Source: Brevibacterium sp. RIT 803 (lineage in GTDB: Bacteria > Actinomycetota > Actinomycetes > Actinomycetales > Brevibacteriaceae). From it: 64,000 nucleotides of DNA. The stretch lies in assembly GCF_016892625.1 (NCBI RefSeq), contig NZ_JAFEMW010000001.1, positions 992,001-1,056,000 on the forward strand, read 5' to 3'. Under the pieces are notes generated by a model. That model was not told the origin of the DNA and did no database searches. It saw nothing but the letters and a program-made list of their open reading frames with translations. How positions within the stretch are numbered: the first letter of the stretch is position 1; the number at the start of each line of letters is the position of its first letter. Position numbers and translations under genes: made by a program. Positions 44,635 to 54,026 of this stretch are shown here, in pieces.

Positions 44635-45473
44635 CAGAACAGGTCTCCAAGATCGAACCCATCGCCGCCGAAGAGACCGCCTCCGTCGCCACTGTCGCCG
44701 CCACCGAAGAATCCGCCGCCGTCTCCGCCATCTCCACCGCCGGCATCGCCACCACCGGCGTCACCGCCGCCAGCGTCGCCATAGGCGCCGTCCCAGCCGC
44801 CGCCCATACCGCCGAACATCATCGAGCCCATGAGTACACCGGGCAGAAGCCCCGAACCTGCATAGGAGTTGAAGTATCCGCGGTTGTATTCGGCGTAGGC
44901 GGGTCCTGCTTCCCAGTAGGCCCGGCGAGTATGCCCGTCACCGGTCACAACCTTGCGGACGGCAGGGTCAGCGCCCACTGCCACGCGCTCGGCGTCGGCG
45001 GCACAGACGGGAACAGGTCGCAGCTGGCCGCCAGCAGGCGCCCAGTCGATGTCTTCGACCGAGGGACCGTGCTGCGGGTTGAAGAAGCACGGGGGACGGC
45101 GCACGGGCAGTGGCTTTCCGTCAACGCGCGCACGCACGCATTTGGCGGCGTAGCGACCGTCTTCGAGGGCCTCGGTGACACTGCGGATGTCGGAGGGCTC
45201 GTCGACGTTGTCGAGCGTCTCCTTGGCAATGTCGTAGGAGTCCAAGGCCTGCTTGTAGTCCTGCGAGCCGCCGGTGTCGAGTTCGACTCCGGCGGTGAGG
45301 ATATCGAGTTCGGCGACTTCCTCGCCGAAGGACGTGACATCCTCTTCGGCGGTCTTTGTCACCTGCTGGAGCTCGGCGGCGGCGAGCTCCTTCTTACGGT
45401 GTTTCTCCTTGCGGTAGCCAACGAAGAAAATGGTGCCGAGCACCACGAGTATTATCAGGAATACTGCTGCCAC
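44634..45473 (-). CDS. Conserved membrane protein of unknown function with Gly/Asp-rich tail
   Basis: 279 residues from GTG 45473, with GGGGAGG eight bases upstream. One N-terminal membrane helix (about 3-19), a coiled coil (25-110), then a globular part with conserved-looking RRPPCFFNPQHGPSVEDI, PVPVCAADAERV and YWEAGPAYAEYNRGYF, which I recall from many actinobacterial hypothetical proteins. The tail (about 230-275) is GGGDAGGGDAGGG-like repeats ending in FDLGDLF. Two cysteines in the middle part could form a disulfide if it is outside the cell. The function is unknown. Confidence 0.75.
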   Translation of the reverse strand: MAAVFLIILVVLGTIFFVGYRKEKHRKKELAAAELQQVTKTAEEDVTSFGEEVAELDILTAGVELDTGGSQDYKQALDSYDIAKETLDNVDEPSDIRSVTEALEDGRYAAKCVRARVDGKPLPVRRPPCFFNPQHGPSVEDIDWAPAGGQLRPVPVCAADAERVAVGADPAVRKVVTGDGHTRRAYWEAGPAYAEYNRGYFNSYAGSGLLPGVLMGSMMFGGMGGGWDGAYGDAGGGDAGGGDAGGGDGGDGGGFFGGGDSGDGGGLFGGDGFDLGDLF

Positions 45474-45651
45474 GATCTATGCCTCCCCAGCAAAACGAGT
45501 CACCAATCAGTATGCCGGACGAGTCTGACAAGCGACTGAACCGAAGCCTTGTGTCAGCTCAGTCCGCAGACTCGCAATTCGCTCTCAGATGGTCGCTCAA
45601 CACACTCACAACAGGCTCCCTTGCCTACAACACAAGAAGTCGGGAAGCCGT

Positions 45652-46401
45652 TCAGCCCAGGTGGATCAGCCCCTTGACGAGGGTCGCGATTCCCCCGCCG
45701 AGGGCAAGGACGATCATGACGACGCGGGCCGTCGAGGAATCGATCTTCTTCGACATCCAGTCCCCGCCGACGAGACCTGCGACGAGTACCGTCGCGATCC
45801 CGATCCAGGTAGGTGCTGCCAACTGCGGCCAGGAGCCGTGGTCGAACACGGCTTTGAAGATGATCGCCGAGGTGGTCCCGACGACGAGGAACGGCTGCAG
45901 GGTTGCGGCAAATGTCCGCTGATCCCACTTCGTCAGCACAGCATAGGCGCTGACGGCAGGCCCGCCCGCTCCCGCGGCAGCCGACATCGTTCCCGAGAGG
46001 AAGCCGGTGGTGAACTTCGTTCCGAAATTCGCGGGCATCGTCTTGCCGATGCGGCCGATGACCATGGAGCTGCTGAGGGAGACGATGATCAGCAGACCGA
46101 TCAGGATCTGCAGCGGTGGCGCTGGGAGCACTGCGGCCAGGAGGGCTCCGGGAATCGTGCCGATGAGTGCCCCCAGTGACAGCTTCCAGAAACTGCCCCA
46201 CTCGACTTCTCGCCAGGTGCGGACGAACACCGTGCCGCTGGCGACGATGCCGCAGATGTTGACGAGCACAACTCCGGAGAACGGGTCGAGCAGAAGCACG
46301 AGGAACGGGCCGCTGACCAGGCCGAATCCCATGCCGGTGACCCGCTGCGAAACTGCCCCCAGGAACACCGCGAACACGATGAGCACGACGACGGGTTCCA
46401 T
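45652..46401 (-). CDS. TauE/SafE-family permease
   Basis: 249 residues, about eight membrane helices in two repeats (VVVLIVFAVFLGAVSQRVTG and FGTKFTTGFLSGTMSAAAGA, each with the Gly/Ser-rich pattern of TauE). The family exports sulfite or organosulfonates; the substrate here is unknown. I choose ATG 46401 because TATGAT lies exactly seven bases upstream, and starts at 46410-46413 would fall inside that box. Confidence 0.88.
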   Translation of the reverse strand: MEPVVVLIVFAVFLGAVSQRVTGMGFGLVSGPFLVLLLDPFSGVVLVNICGIVASGTVFVRTWREVEWGSFWKLSLGALIGTIPGALLAAVLPAPPLQILIGLLIIVSLSSSMVIGRIGKTMPANFGTKFTTGFLSGTMSAAAGAGGPAVSAYAVLTKWDQRTFAATLQPFLVVGTTSAIIFKAVFDHGSWPQLAAPTWIGIATVLVAGLVGGDWMSKKIDSSTARVVMIVLALGGGIATLVKGLIHLG

Positions 46402-46408
46402 TCGCACC

Positions 46409-46414
46409 ATCATA
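46409..46414 (-). promoter_or_regulatory. Candidate -10 box (TATGAT) for the leaderless TauE gene
   Basis: TATGAT, seven bases, ATG 46401 on the minus strand. Its plus-strand neighbour is the -10 of the DUF1707 gene 27 bp away. Confidence 0.55.
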
Positions 46415-46440
46415 GTTCAGACCCGCTACCTGGGCGGGGT

Positions 46441-46446
46441 TACAGT
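46441..46446 (+). promoter_or_regulatory. Candidate -10 box (TACAGT) for the leaderless DUF1707 gene
   Basis: TACAGT, seven bases, ATG 46454. Confidence 0.55.
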
Positions 46447-46453
46447 AAGTGTC

Positions 46454-47227
46454 ATGAACAGTTCGCCACTGTGGTCACGATTCAGCGCGGATCCCCGCGC
46501 TCATGGACAGGTGCGGGCTTCGGATGCCGATCGCGCAGTCGTGGGCGATGTGCTGTCCGAGGCGTTTGCGCTGGGTCAGATCGACGCCGAGGAATTCGAC
46601 GAACGCAGCGAGACCGCCAACCGTCTGAAGACTCTGGGAGAGGTCCCCGATCTCGTGCAGGATCTCATCATCGTCGAGGCAGGCGAGGTCGCACCGGGAG
46701 AACTCGACGATTCCGCCCGTGCCCAAGCTCTGACCCGCCTGAATGCTGATCGCATCCCGATCACGCCCGAGCAGATCGATGCGGCCGCGCAGAAGTACTA
46801 CAAGGACCGCGTGCGAAATGCACTCCTGGGGATGTTCGCCGGTCCTGCCGGAATCACACTCGCCATCTGGGCCGCCACCTCATTCGCCGCGGGCGGGCTC
46901 ATATTCTTCTGGCCGATATTCGTCATTCTTCCGATGCTCTTCGGTGCGATCTCACAGATCTCCAACAAGCAGAGCCTCATCCGCAACCGGAAGCGCGAGC
47001 TGACGAAGCGGGCGCGAGCGCAATTGGGCGATGCTGAGGCCAAGCGTGAGCTTGAGGAACGCAGGAACGACGAAGAGGACGAGGATTACGAAGACACATT
47101 CGGCAACGGACTGCAGCCTCCACACCCCTTGGCCCCTCCCTTCGCTCCGGGAGAGGTGTCTCCCGATGATGGCACGCGCAGGCGCCGCCGAGAGCGTCGT
47201 CATCGACGCAGGAACCCCTGGGACTGA
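46454..47227 (+). CDS. DUF1707 domain membrane protein
   Basis: 257 residues. Residues about 18-70 are the DUF1707 domain (GQVRASDADRAVVGDVLSEA, then GQIDAEEFDERSETA), a short helical SHOCT-like unit widespread in actinobacteria. Two close membrane helices (about 118-165) follow and then a strongly charged tail, Glu/Asp-rich and finally Arg-rich (RRRRRERRHRRR). Many DUF1707 proteins are membrane-associated with unknown role. Confidence 0.88.
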   Translation: MNSSPLWSRFSADPRAHGQVRASDADRAVVGDVLSEAFALGQIDAEEFDERSETANRLKTLGEVPDLVQDLIIVEAGEVAPGELDDSARAQALTRLNADRIPITPEQIDAAAQKYYKDRVRNALLGMFAGPAGITLAIWAATSFAAGGLIFFWPIFVILPMLFGAISQISNKQSLIRNRKRELTKRARAQLGDAEAKRELEERRNDEEDEDYEDTFGNGLQPPHPLAPPFAPGEVSPDDGTRRRRRERRHRRRNPWD

Positions 47228-47296
47228 CCGACTCGTGACTGGCAGCGACGCGCTGAGGCGGCGTCGCTCAACCTGTCCGTGCCCGGCTGGGGACGC

Positions 47297-47680
47297 TCAG
47301 GCGTGGAAGACCCGGATCTGAGCGAACTCTGTGGCCTTGTTGTTTCGGAACCAGAGCGTATGTGAGAAGTATCGGATATCCTCGCCGTCGCTCGAATAGT
47401 CCCATTGGCCCCAGGCCGCAGCTGCTTTGCCGTGAGTGATGGCCGCTTCGAGATGACCGGCCACAGGCTTCGAGTCAGCTACGCGCAGCAGTGCGTCGAT
47501 GACGTCGTCGCGCCCTGTGCTGGTCTCAACTCCCCCGCCGCCCACGATCTGGAGGATGCAGCCCTCATCGACCACCTCGGCGAGGGCTTGTCTGTCACCG
47601 TTGATCAGATTCTCCTCGAACCTGGCGACGAACATGTTCCTCGGGCTGTTTCCGCAGGAGTCTGTGCCTGTGAAGTTCAT
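47297..47680 (-). CDS. SnoaL-like / NTF2-fold protein
   Basis: 127 residues from ATG 47680. A cone-shaped alpha+beta NTF2 fold is suggested by RFEENLINGDRQALAEVVDE, GRDDVIDALLRVAD and the C-terminal HTLWFRNNKATEFAQIRVF. Members include polyketide cyclases and many proteins without known activity. The frame extends upstream, but TACCCT seven bases before ATG 47680 fixes the likely leaderless start. Confidence 0.8.
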   Translation of the reverse strand: MNFTGTDSCGNSPRNMFVARFEENLINGDRQALAEVVDEGCILQIVGGGGVETSTGRDDVIDALLRVADSKPVAGHLEAAITHGKAAAAWGQWDYSSDGEDIRYFSHTLWFRNNKATEFAQIRVFHA

Positions 47681-47687
47681 GCCGTCC

Positions 47688-47693
47688 AGGGTA
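47688..47693 (-). promoter_or_regulatory. Candidate -10 box (TACCCT) for the SnoaL-like gene
   Basis: TACCCT, seven bases, ATG 47680 on the minus strand. Confidence 0.5.
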
Positions 47694-47714
47694 CGGCACG
47701 ACCTTCGAACCGAG

Positions 47715-47756
47715 AAGAGCCGTGCCGGCACCCTTGCGGGCACCGGCACGGCTCTT
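47715..47756 (-). terminator. Terminator hairpin of groEL
   Basis: AAGAGCCGTGCCGG and CCGGCACGGCTCTT form a perfect 14-bp stem, 18 bases after the groEL stop. There is no long U-tract. Confidence 0.8.
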
Positions 47757-47773
47757 CGAGCGAGAGAGGCTGA

Positions 47774-49417
<1,644 letters not shown>

Positions 49418-49567
49418 TTAGATCCTCCCTGATGGAGTGGATTGGGAATCCAGAGCAATCGTCAGCGCCCGCGACGGCAGAGAGTGTGTCCGCATGTTCC
49501 ATTCCACACATGGACCACGCTCTCGAAACGATTGATGAGAAACCCTAGGTTTTCACCAGTACTAGAT

Positions 49568-49594
49568 TTAGCACTCTCCCCATGCGAGTGCAAA
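49568..49594. promoter_or_regulatory. CIRCE element (HrcA operator) upstream of groEL
   Basis: TTAGCACTC-N9-GAGTGCAAA matches the CIRCE consensus TTAGCACTC-N9-GAGTGCTAA at 17 of 18 positions. This is direct evidence of heat-shock repression of groEL by HrcA. Confidence 0.95.
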
Positions 49595-49765
49595 TATTGA
49601 CGCCCTCCCGCACCAGTCGAAATGGCTGCCTCCCGCGTGATCCCGCGGTTCGGCCCAGCGCGAAACTCCTGCGTGTTCCACAGAGCGGACATGTGAGGCG
49701 AGTGCGCCAGGTGGATGCGAGGTGCGAACCGCGAGGTGGAAGCACCGGAAAGCAGCTGTAAGGAG

Positions 49766-49819
49766 GCTGCCCCCGCAGAATAGAGCCGCCCCCGTAGAAG
49801 GGAGGCCGCCCCCGTAGAA
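49766..49819. repeat. Three tandem GCYGCCCCCGYAGAA units
   Basis: GCTGCCCCCGCAGAA (49766), GCCGCCCCCGTAGAA (49785) and GCCGCCCCCGTAGAA (49805) recur with 19-20 bp period between the groEL promoter region and the cold-shock terminator. The frames here give no credible protein. The rest of the 49,412-49,928 gap holds the CIRCE site and the terminator. Confidence 0.75.
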
Positions 49820-49821
49820 CT

Positions 49822-49855
49822 AAAAAGCGCCAAGCAGTTGCCTGCTTGGCGCTTT
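49822..49855 (-). terminator. Rho-independent terminator of the cold-shock gene
   Basis: AAAGCGCCAAGCAG and CTGCTTGGCGCTTT form a 14-bp stem with a short loop; on the minus strand it is followed by TTTTTAG. It lies 70 bases after the cold-shock stop. Confidence 0.9.
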
Positions 49856-49928
49856 CCCCGCTCAGTAGGATTCCGGCCTGAGCCGCCATCCCGCCGGGGC
49901 GGATCAAAAGACTTTATGTAGGTGAGCC

Positions 49929-50132
49929 TCAGAGGAGGGTGACGGATTCCGCCTGAGGACCCTTTTGTCCTTCTCCAACTTCGAACTCAACCTGCTGGCC
50001 CTCTTCGAGAGCGCGGTAGCCATCCATCTGGATTGCGCTCCAGTGAACGAACACATCCTGGTTGTTGCCTTCCAGGGTGATGAATCCATAGCCCTTTTCG
50101 GCGTTGAACCACTTGACGGTACCTTGTGCCAT
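49929..50132 (-). CDS. Cold-shock protein CspA-type
   Basis: 67 residues, a bare cold-shock domain: [20 protein letters not shown] with RNP-1 (KGYGFI) and RNP-2 (DVFVHWSAI). It binds single-stranded RNA/DNA as an RNA chaperone. GGAGAAGTA precedes the ATG. It is separate from the longer cold-shock protein at 27.3 kb. The 313-bp gap upstream suggests a long structured leader, as is usual for such genes. Confidence 0.96.
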   Translation of the reverse strand: MAQGTVKWFNAEKGYGFITLEGNNQDVFVHWSAIQMDGYRALEEGQQVEFEVGEGQKGPQAESVTLL

Positions 50133-50445
50133 TACTTCTCCATACAGTGCAGTGTCATTGACATTCCATCACCCGTTTGCAACCTGTCTGGCCGCGCAGC
50201 GAACAACGGAAGCTAGTAAAACTCAACCGACCCCGCGATTTCTCTCATTGACCTCTGGAGAATGATCTCGGTGAAGCACGAATAGAACACAAGGACAGTG
50301 CTTGCCTAGCTGATGCAACTCTACCCCAGCGTCGGACAGGTCCCCCGACCACTCGACACTGTTACCAATTTGTTATATGAGGTCATTCGGAGAGTCCATT
50401 TCTCCTGGCAGACGAGTGAATTTCCGCTGGGACTCGTGCGAATCC
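50133..50445. other. Intergenic region with the cold-shock gene promoter and leader
   Basis: 313 bp between the cold-shock gene and the LytR_C gene, both on the minus strand, with a locally AT-richer stretch near 50,360-50,385. No gene or strong hairpin is seen; I cannot place the promoter with confidence. Confidence 0.5.
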
Positions 50446-51033
50446 TCACCCTTCAGCTTCGCCCGAACCACCTTCGCCCGAACCGCCTCCGCTGGGTTCG
50501 GGTCCGCGTTCGGCGATATCCGAACAGATGACGACGGTGATGTCGGTGTCGAAGTCCGTCGACGACTCGACGGCCTCGATGCCGAGCGCATCGGCGACCA
50601 TCTTCGCCTGCGAGGCATTCGCCTCATCAGCGTAGTAGACCGTGGAGTCGGTCAGCCCTGTCGAATAGTTGCCGACTTCGCCAAGGCCCCAGCCCTCCTT
50701 CTCCACCGCTTCGGAGAACTTCTTCGCGGTTCCGGAGACTCCGGAACCGTTGAGGACGTCAACCGTGAGCGAGGAGTCTGCGACGCTGACTTCGCTCTCG
50801 CTCGGCGATGGACTCGCCGAGGAGGTCTTGTCGGACCCGGAATCGGCGACGTCGGACTCGGGGTCCTTCATCGACGAGGTGATGATGTTGATGGCCGCGA
50901 CCACCAGCAGAACGGCGACAAGGGCGAGGATGATGACCAGTGCGATGGCACCGACATTCGACTGCGCCGCGGACTCCTGTCGATGGGCTCCGCTGCGTCG
51001 TCCAGTTTCGATCTCGTCGAATTCGTCAGTCAT
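50446..51033 (-). CDS. LytR C-terminal domain membrane protein
   Basis: 195 residues. A cytoplasmic start, one membrane helix (about 28-49, GAIALVIILALVAVLLVVAA), a Ser/Asp linker, then the LytR_C domain (SLTVDVLNGSGVSGTAKKFS, then GVGEVGNY-like GLGEVGNYSTG and VVICSD). The tail is Gly/Glu-rich. The domain occurs with wall-polymer ligases but here stands alone, as often seen next to DUF3263 in actinobacteria. The gene begins two bases after the DUF3263 stop. Confidence 0.9.
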   Translation of the reverse strand: MTDEFDEIETGRRSGAHRQESAAQSNVGAIALVIILALVAVLLVVAAINIITSSMKDPESDVADSGSDKTSSASPSPSESEVSVADSSLTVDVLNGSGVSGTAKKFSEAVEKEGWGLGEVGNYSTGLTDSTVYYADEANASQAKMVADALGIEAVESSTDFDTDITVVICSDIAERGPEPSGGGSGEGGSGEAEG

Positions 51034-51035
51034 GT

Positions 51036-51302
51036 CTACCTCGAGACGCGGGCTTGTGCTCGTTCGCTCTGCCGCGTGGTGCGGATGCGACGCAGGCGTT
51101 TGACCAGCATTGGGTCACTGGCAAGAGCGGCTGGGTTGTCGAGCAGAGCATTGAGGATCTGGAAGTAGCTTGTGGCAGACATGTCGAACCGTTCACGGAT
51201 CGCATGATCTTTGGCTCCACCGTACTTCCACCAGCGCCGCTCGAACTCCAAAACGGACACCTCGAGCTCACTCAGTTCGGGTGCGCCTTGGTTCTGCGGC
51301 AT
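51036..51302 (-). CDS. DUF3263 protein
   Basis: 88 residues with the compact DUF3263 signature: LSELEVSVLEFERRWWKYGG, KDHAIRERFDMSATSYFQIL, then LDNPAALASDPMLVKRLRRI. It looks like a small helix-turn-helix DNA-binding protein. It is actinobacteria-specific and uncharacterised. GAAGGAG lies 8-14 bases before the ATG. It forms an operon with the LytR_C gene. Confidence 0.92.
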   Translation of the reverse strand: MPQNQGAPELSELEVSVLEFERRWWKYGGAKDHAIRERFDMSATSYFQILNALLDNPAALASDPMLVKRLRRIRTTRQSERAQARVSR

Positions 51303-51577
51303 AGACGTTGTGCTCCTTCGAGATGAATCGTTGCCTCTATATTATCGCCCGGACGACAGGACTGAAATTCCCGGCGCGCCGTCGCGCGTCCGTCAGCGCG
51401 CCTTTCCATCCCCGCCAGCGTGCCTTCGCATCCCTGCCGCCACCTTTCAATGGCAGACAAGCAGACAACCCACCCTGCTGCAGGAGACTGACCGCAGTGG
51501 GTGAGTCGCCCACAGCAGAGTGGGTCGAGATTGCCGACCGGTGATCCGAATCGGAGGACCTGTCGAGCGAGAACTGA
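51303..51577. other. Intergenic region without a gene
   Basis: 275 bp between the aldehyde dehydrogenase stop and DUF3263. It contains GTGGG-TGAGT-CGCCCAC (about 51,498-51,514), a weak hairpin that may end the dehydrogenase transcript, and a CGCGC-rich stretch. Nothing else is recognisable. Confidence 0.5.
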
Positions 51578-53044
51578 TCAGCGGATGCGGATGTTGACCT
51601 GCTTGATCTGGGTGAAGCCTTCGAGCATGCCCTCCAGCGATGCCTCACGACCGAAGCCGGAGGTCTTCATTCCGCCGTAGGACTGGCCGGCCAGCTGGCC
51701 ACCGCCCTGGTTGACCTGGACCCAGCCGGATTCGATCCGATTGGCCATCGTCAGCGCGGCATCGACGTTCTTCGTGAACACGAACGCTGCGAGACCGAAT
51801 TCGCTGTCATTGGCCATGTCGATGACCTCGTCGACGTCCTTCCAGGGAATGACGGAGAGGACGGGGCCGAAGATCTCTTCCTGGCTGGTCTGCCATTCGT
51901 TCTTGGCCTTGGAGAAGATGACGGGCGCGTGGTAGAAACCGGGTTCGCCGACCTCGAGTGAGTCCGAACCGTCGTAGGCGATCTCAACGCCGTCCATCGA
52001 CTTGCCCATCTCGATGTAGTCAGACACCTGGTCGTACTGCTTTTCGTTGATGATGCAGCCGATGTCCGAGTCCTCGTTTCGAGGGTCACCGACCTTCATC
52101 TTCGACACTGCGTCGACGAGCTTGCCCAGGAAGTCGTCGTAGATGTCCTCGTGCAGGAACAGGCGCGAACCCATCGTGCAGGACTGCCCCTGGCGTGCGA
52201 AGCGCGTCGAAAGCAGCACCTGCTGGAGAGTGTCGTCGTCGTTCGAGTCGGGGAAGACGATGTTGGGGCTCTTGCCGCCGAGTTCCATCGAGGAGTGAGC
52301 AAGGCGTCCACCTGCCAGTTCGGCGACGTGGCGGCCGACGTTCGTCGAACCGGTGAACGAGACCTTGTCGACGTCGGGGTGGACATTGAGCGCTTCACCG
52401 ATGACCGAGCCCTTGCCGGTGACGACGTTGAGAACGCCGGCCGGCAGGATGTCGGCGAGCAGTTCAGCCATCTTCAGAATCGTCAGCGGTGCATCCTCGG
52501 CGCATTTGAGGACGATCGTGTTGCCCGCGGCAAGTGCGGCCGGGGTCTTGAATGCTGCGATCATCAGCGGTGAGTTCCACGGCAGGATTCCTGCGACGAC
52601 GCCGAGAGGCACCCGCTTCGTGTACTGCAGCTGACCGTCACCGGCCGGCAGAGTGTTGCCCTTGACCTCGCCGGCGACTCCGCCCATGTAGCGGAACAGA
52701 TCGGCCAGGATGATCGTCTCCGGACGTGCCTGGGTCCGGATGGCGTTGCCGGTGTCGATCGCGGTCAGCTGAGCCAGTTCCTCGGAAGCGGCTTCGAGTG
52801 CGTCGGCGCAGCGGATGAGCATCTTCTGACGTTCCTTGAACGGAAGCGCAGCCCATTCGGGGAATGCCTTCCGAGCAGCTTTGACGGCGCGATCGGCGTC
52901 TGCTTCCTTGCCATTGGCCACAGTGGCGATCACAACGTTGCGATCGATGGGGGTGATGACGTCTTTCCTGTCACCGTCGGCAGCTTCGACCCATTCTCCG
53001 CCGATGAACATCTTCCAGTTCGTGGCCTCGGGAAATTGCGACAT
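51578..53044 (-). CDS. NAD(P)-dependent aldehyde dehydrogenase
   Basis: 488 residues, standard ALDH length. Catalytic Cys in RQGQSCTMGSRLFLH and general base Glu in SMELGGKSPNIVFPD; the Rossmann region has LPWNSPLMIAAFKTPAAL and VSFTGSTNVGRHVA; the C-terminal EEIFGPVLSVIPW is typical. It oxidises an aldehyde to the acid. The sequence fits the broad betaine/aminobutyraldehyde/phenylacetaldehyde group, but the substrate is not clear and no pathway gene adjoins it. AAAGGA precedes ATG 53044. Confidence 0.93.
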   Translation of the reverse strand: MSQFPEATNWKMFIGGEWVEAADGDRKDVITPIDRNVVIATVANGKEADADRAVKAARKAFPEWAALPFKERQKMLIRCADALEAASEELAQLTAIDTGNAIRTQARPETIILADLFRYMGGVAGEVKGNTLPAGDGQLQYTKRVPLGVVAGILPWNSPLMIAAFKTPAALAAGNTIVLKCAEDAPLTILKMAELLADILPAGVLNVVTGKGSVIGEALNVHPDVDKVSFTGSTNVGRHVAELAGGRLAHSSMELGGKSPNIVFPDSNDDDTLQQVLLSTRFARQGQSCTMGSRLFLHEDIYDDFLGKLVDAVSKMKVGDPRNEDSDIGCIINEKQYDQVSDYIEMGKSMDGVEIAYDGSDSLEVGEPGFYHAPVIFSKAKNEWQTSQEEIFGPVLSVIPWKDVDEVIDMANDSEFGLAAFVFTKNVDAALTMANRIESGWVQVNQGGGQLAGQSYGGMKTSGFGREASLEGMLEGFTQIKQVNIRIR

Positions 53045-53194
53045 AGTGATCCTTTCACCTACTCAGTTCTGCGATGAACTCTTGTCATCGAGCATATCGC
53101 CTGCCCGGGTCCGAACAGAATGGTGGCAGGGTAGGCGATGATGCACACCTGATCTGCGTTGTGTGCACATCGGCACCGAGCCTCACCCGATCGG

Positions 53195-53200
53195 TAGAAT
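53195..53200 (+). promoter_or_regulatory. Candidate -10 box (TAGAAT) for leaderless ung
   Basis: TAGAAT, seven bases, ATG 53208. Confidence 0.55.
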
Positions 53201-53207
53201 CGCGGCC

Positions 53208-53909
53208 ATGACGTCCACAGCCGAACTGACGAAGATCATGTCTCCCGATTGGGCCACGGCGCTGTCCGGCCAGGCCGATCGCATCCATGCCATGGGCGAT
53301 TTCCTGCGGGAGGAGATCGCCGCAGAGAGGAGCTATCTGCCCAGCGGAGACAAGGTGTTCCGTGCCTTTGCCGAGCCCCTCGCCGAGGTGAAGGTGCTCA
53401 TCGTCGGTCAGGATCCCTATCCGACCCCCGGACATGCGATCGGCCTGTCCTTCGCCGTCGATCCCGAGGTGCGTCCGCTCCCCCGGTCGCTGACGAACAT
53501 CTACAAGGAACTCAACTCCGACCTGGGCATCGAACCTGCCGCCCATGGTGATCTGCAGGCTTGGTCACGGCAGGGAGTCATGCTGCTCAACAGGGTGCTC
53601 ACTGTTTCACCGGGCGAGCCCGCATCCCACCGCAAACGCGGCTGGGAGGCCATCACCGAAACCGCGATCGCCGCACTCGTCGACCGGGATCAGCCGCTCG
53701 TGGCGATTCTCTGGGGTCGTGACGCGAGGAACCTTGCCCCGTTGCTGCGGTCGGGTCGCTCCGAGGTCGCGATCATCGAGTCCGCGCATCCGTCGCCCCT
53801 GTCTGCCAGCAGAGGCTTTTTCGGATCCCGACCGTTCTCACGGACGAACGAACTGCTGGGACAGAAGGGCATACCGCCCATCGACTGGGCCCTCCCGCCC
53901 CAGGACTGA
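53208..53909 (+). CDS. ung: Uracil-DNA glycosylase
   Basis: 233 residues. Removes uracil from DNA in base-excision repair. Family 1 motifs: [20 protein letters not shown] with the catalytic Asp, the [11 protein letters not shown] strand, and the [14 protein letters not shown] loop with the His. ATG 53208 is chosen for its leaderless promoter; the frame is open to 53163. The stop codon lies in the first unit of a 15-bp tandem repeat. Confidence 0.97.
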   Translation: MTSTAELTKIMSPDWATALSGQADRIHAMGDFLREEIAAERSYLPSGDKVFRAFAEPLAEVKVLIVGQDPYPTPGHAIGLSFAVDPEVRPLPRSLTNIYKELNSDLGIEPAAHGDLQAWSRQGVMLLNRVLTVSPGEPASHRKRGWEAITETAIAALVDRDQPLVAILWGRDARNLAPLLRSGRSEVAIIESAHPSPLSASRGFFGSRPFSRTNELLGQKGIPPIDWALPPQD

Positions 53910-53962
53910 GCGAGCCGGGACTGAGCGAGCCAGGACCGAGCGGGCGAACACCGAGCGGGCCG
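53903..53962. repeat. 15-bp tandem repeat over the ung stop codon
   Basis: Four units of exactly 15 bp: GGACTGAGCGAGCCG, GGACTGAGCGAGCCA, GGACCGAGCGGGCGA and ACACCGAGCGGGCCG. Because the period is a multiple of three, the TGA stop recurs in frame in the second unit. Confidence 0.85.
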
Positions 53963-54026
53963 CTGCTGAGCATTGTGATGCTGAGCCTGGAAACACTGAC
54001 CGCGTAGCCAGTGAGAGTGCCGGTCA

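Noticed and set aside
49545-49907. 120-codon minus-strand open frame over the CIRCE region and tandem repeat
   Set aside because: Runs through the CIRCE operator and repeat units; the repeated residues come from the DNA repeat, not from a protein family.
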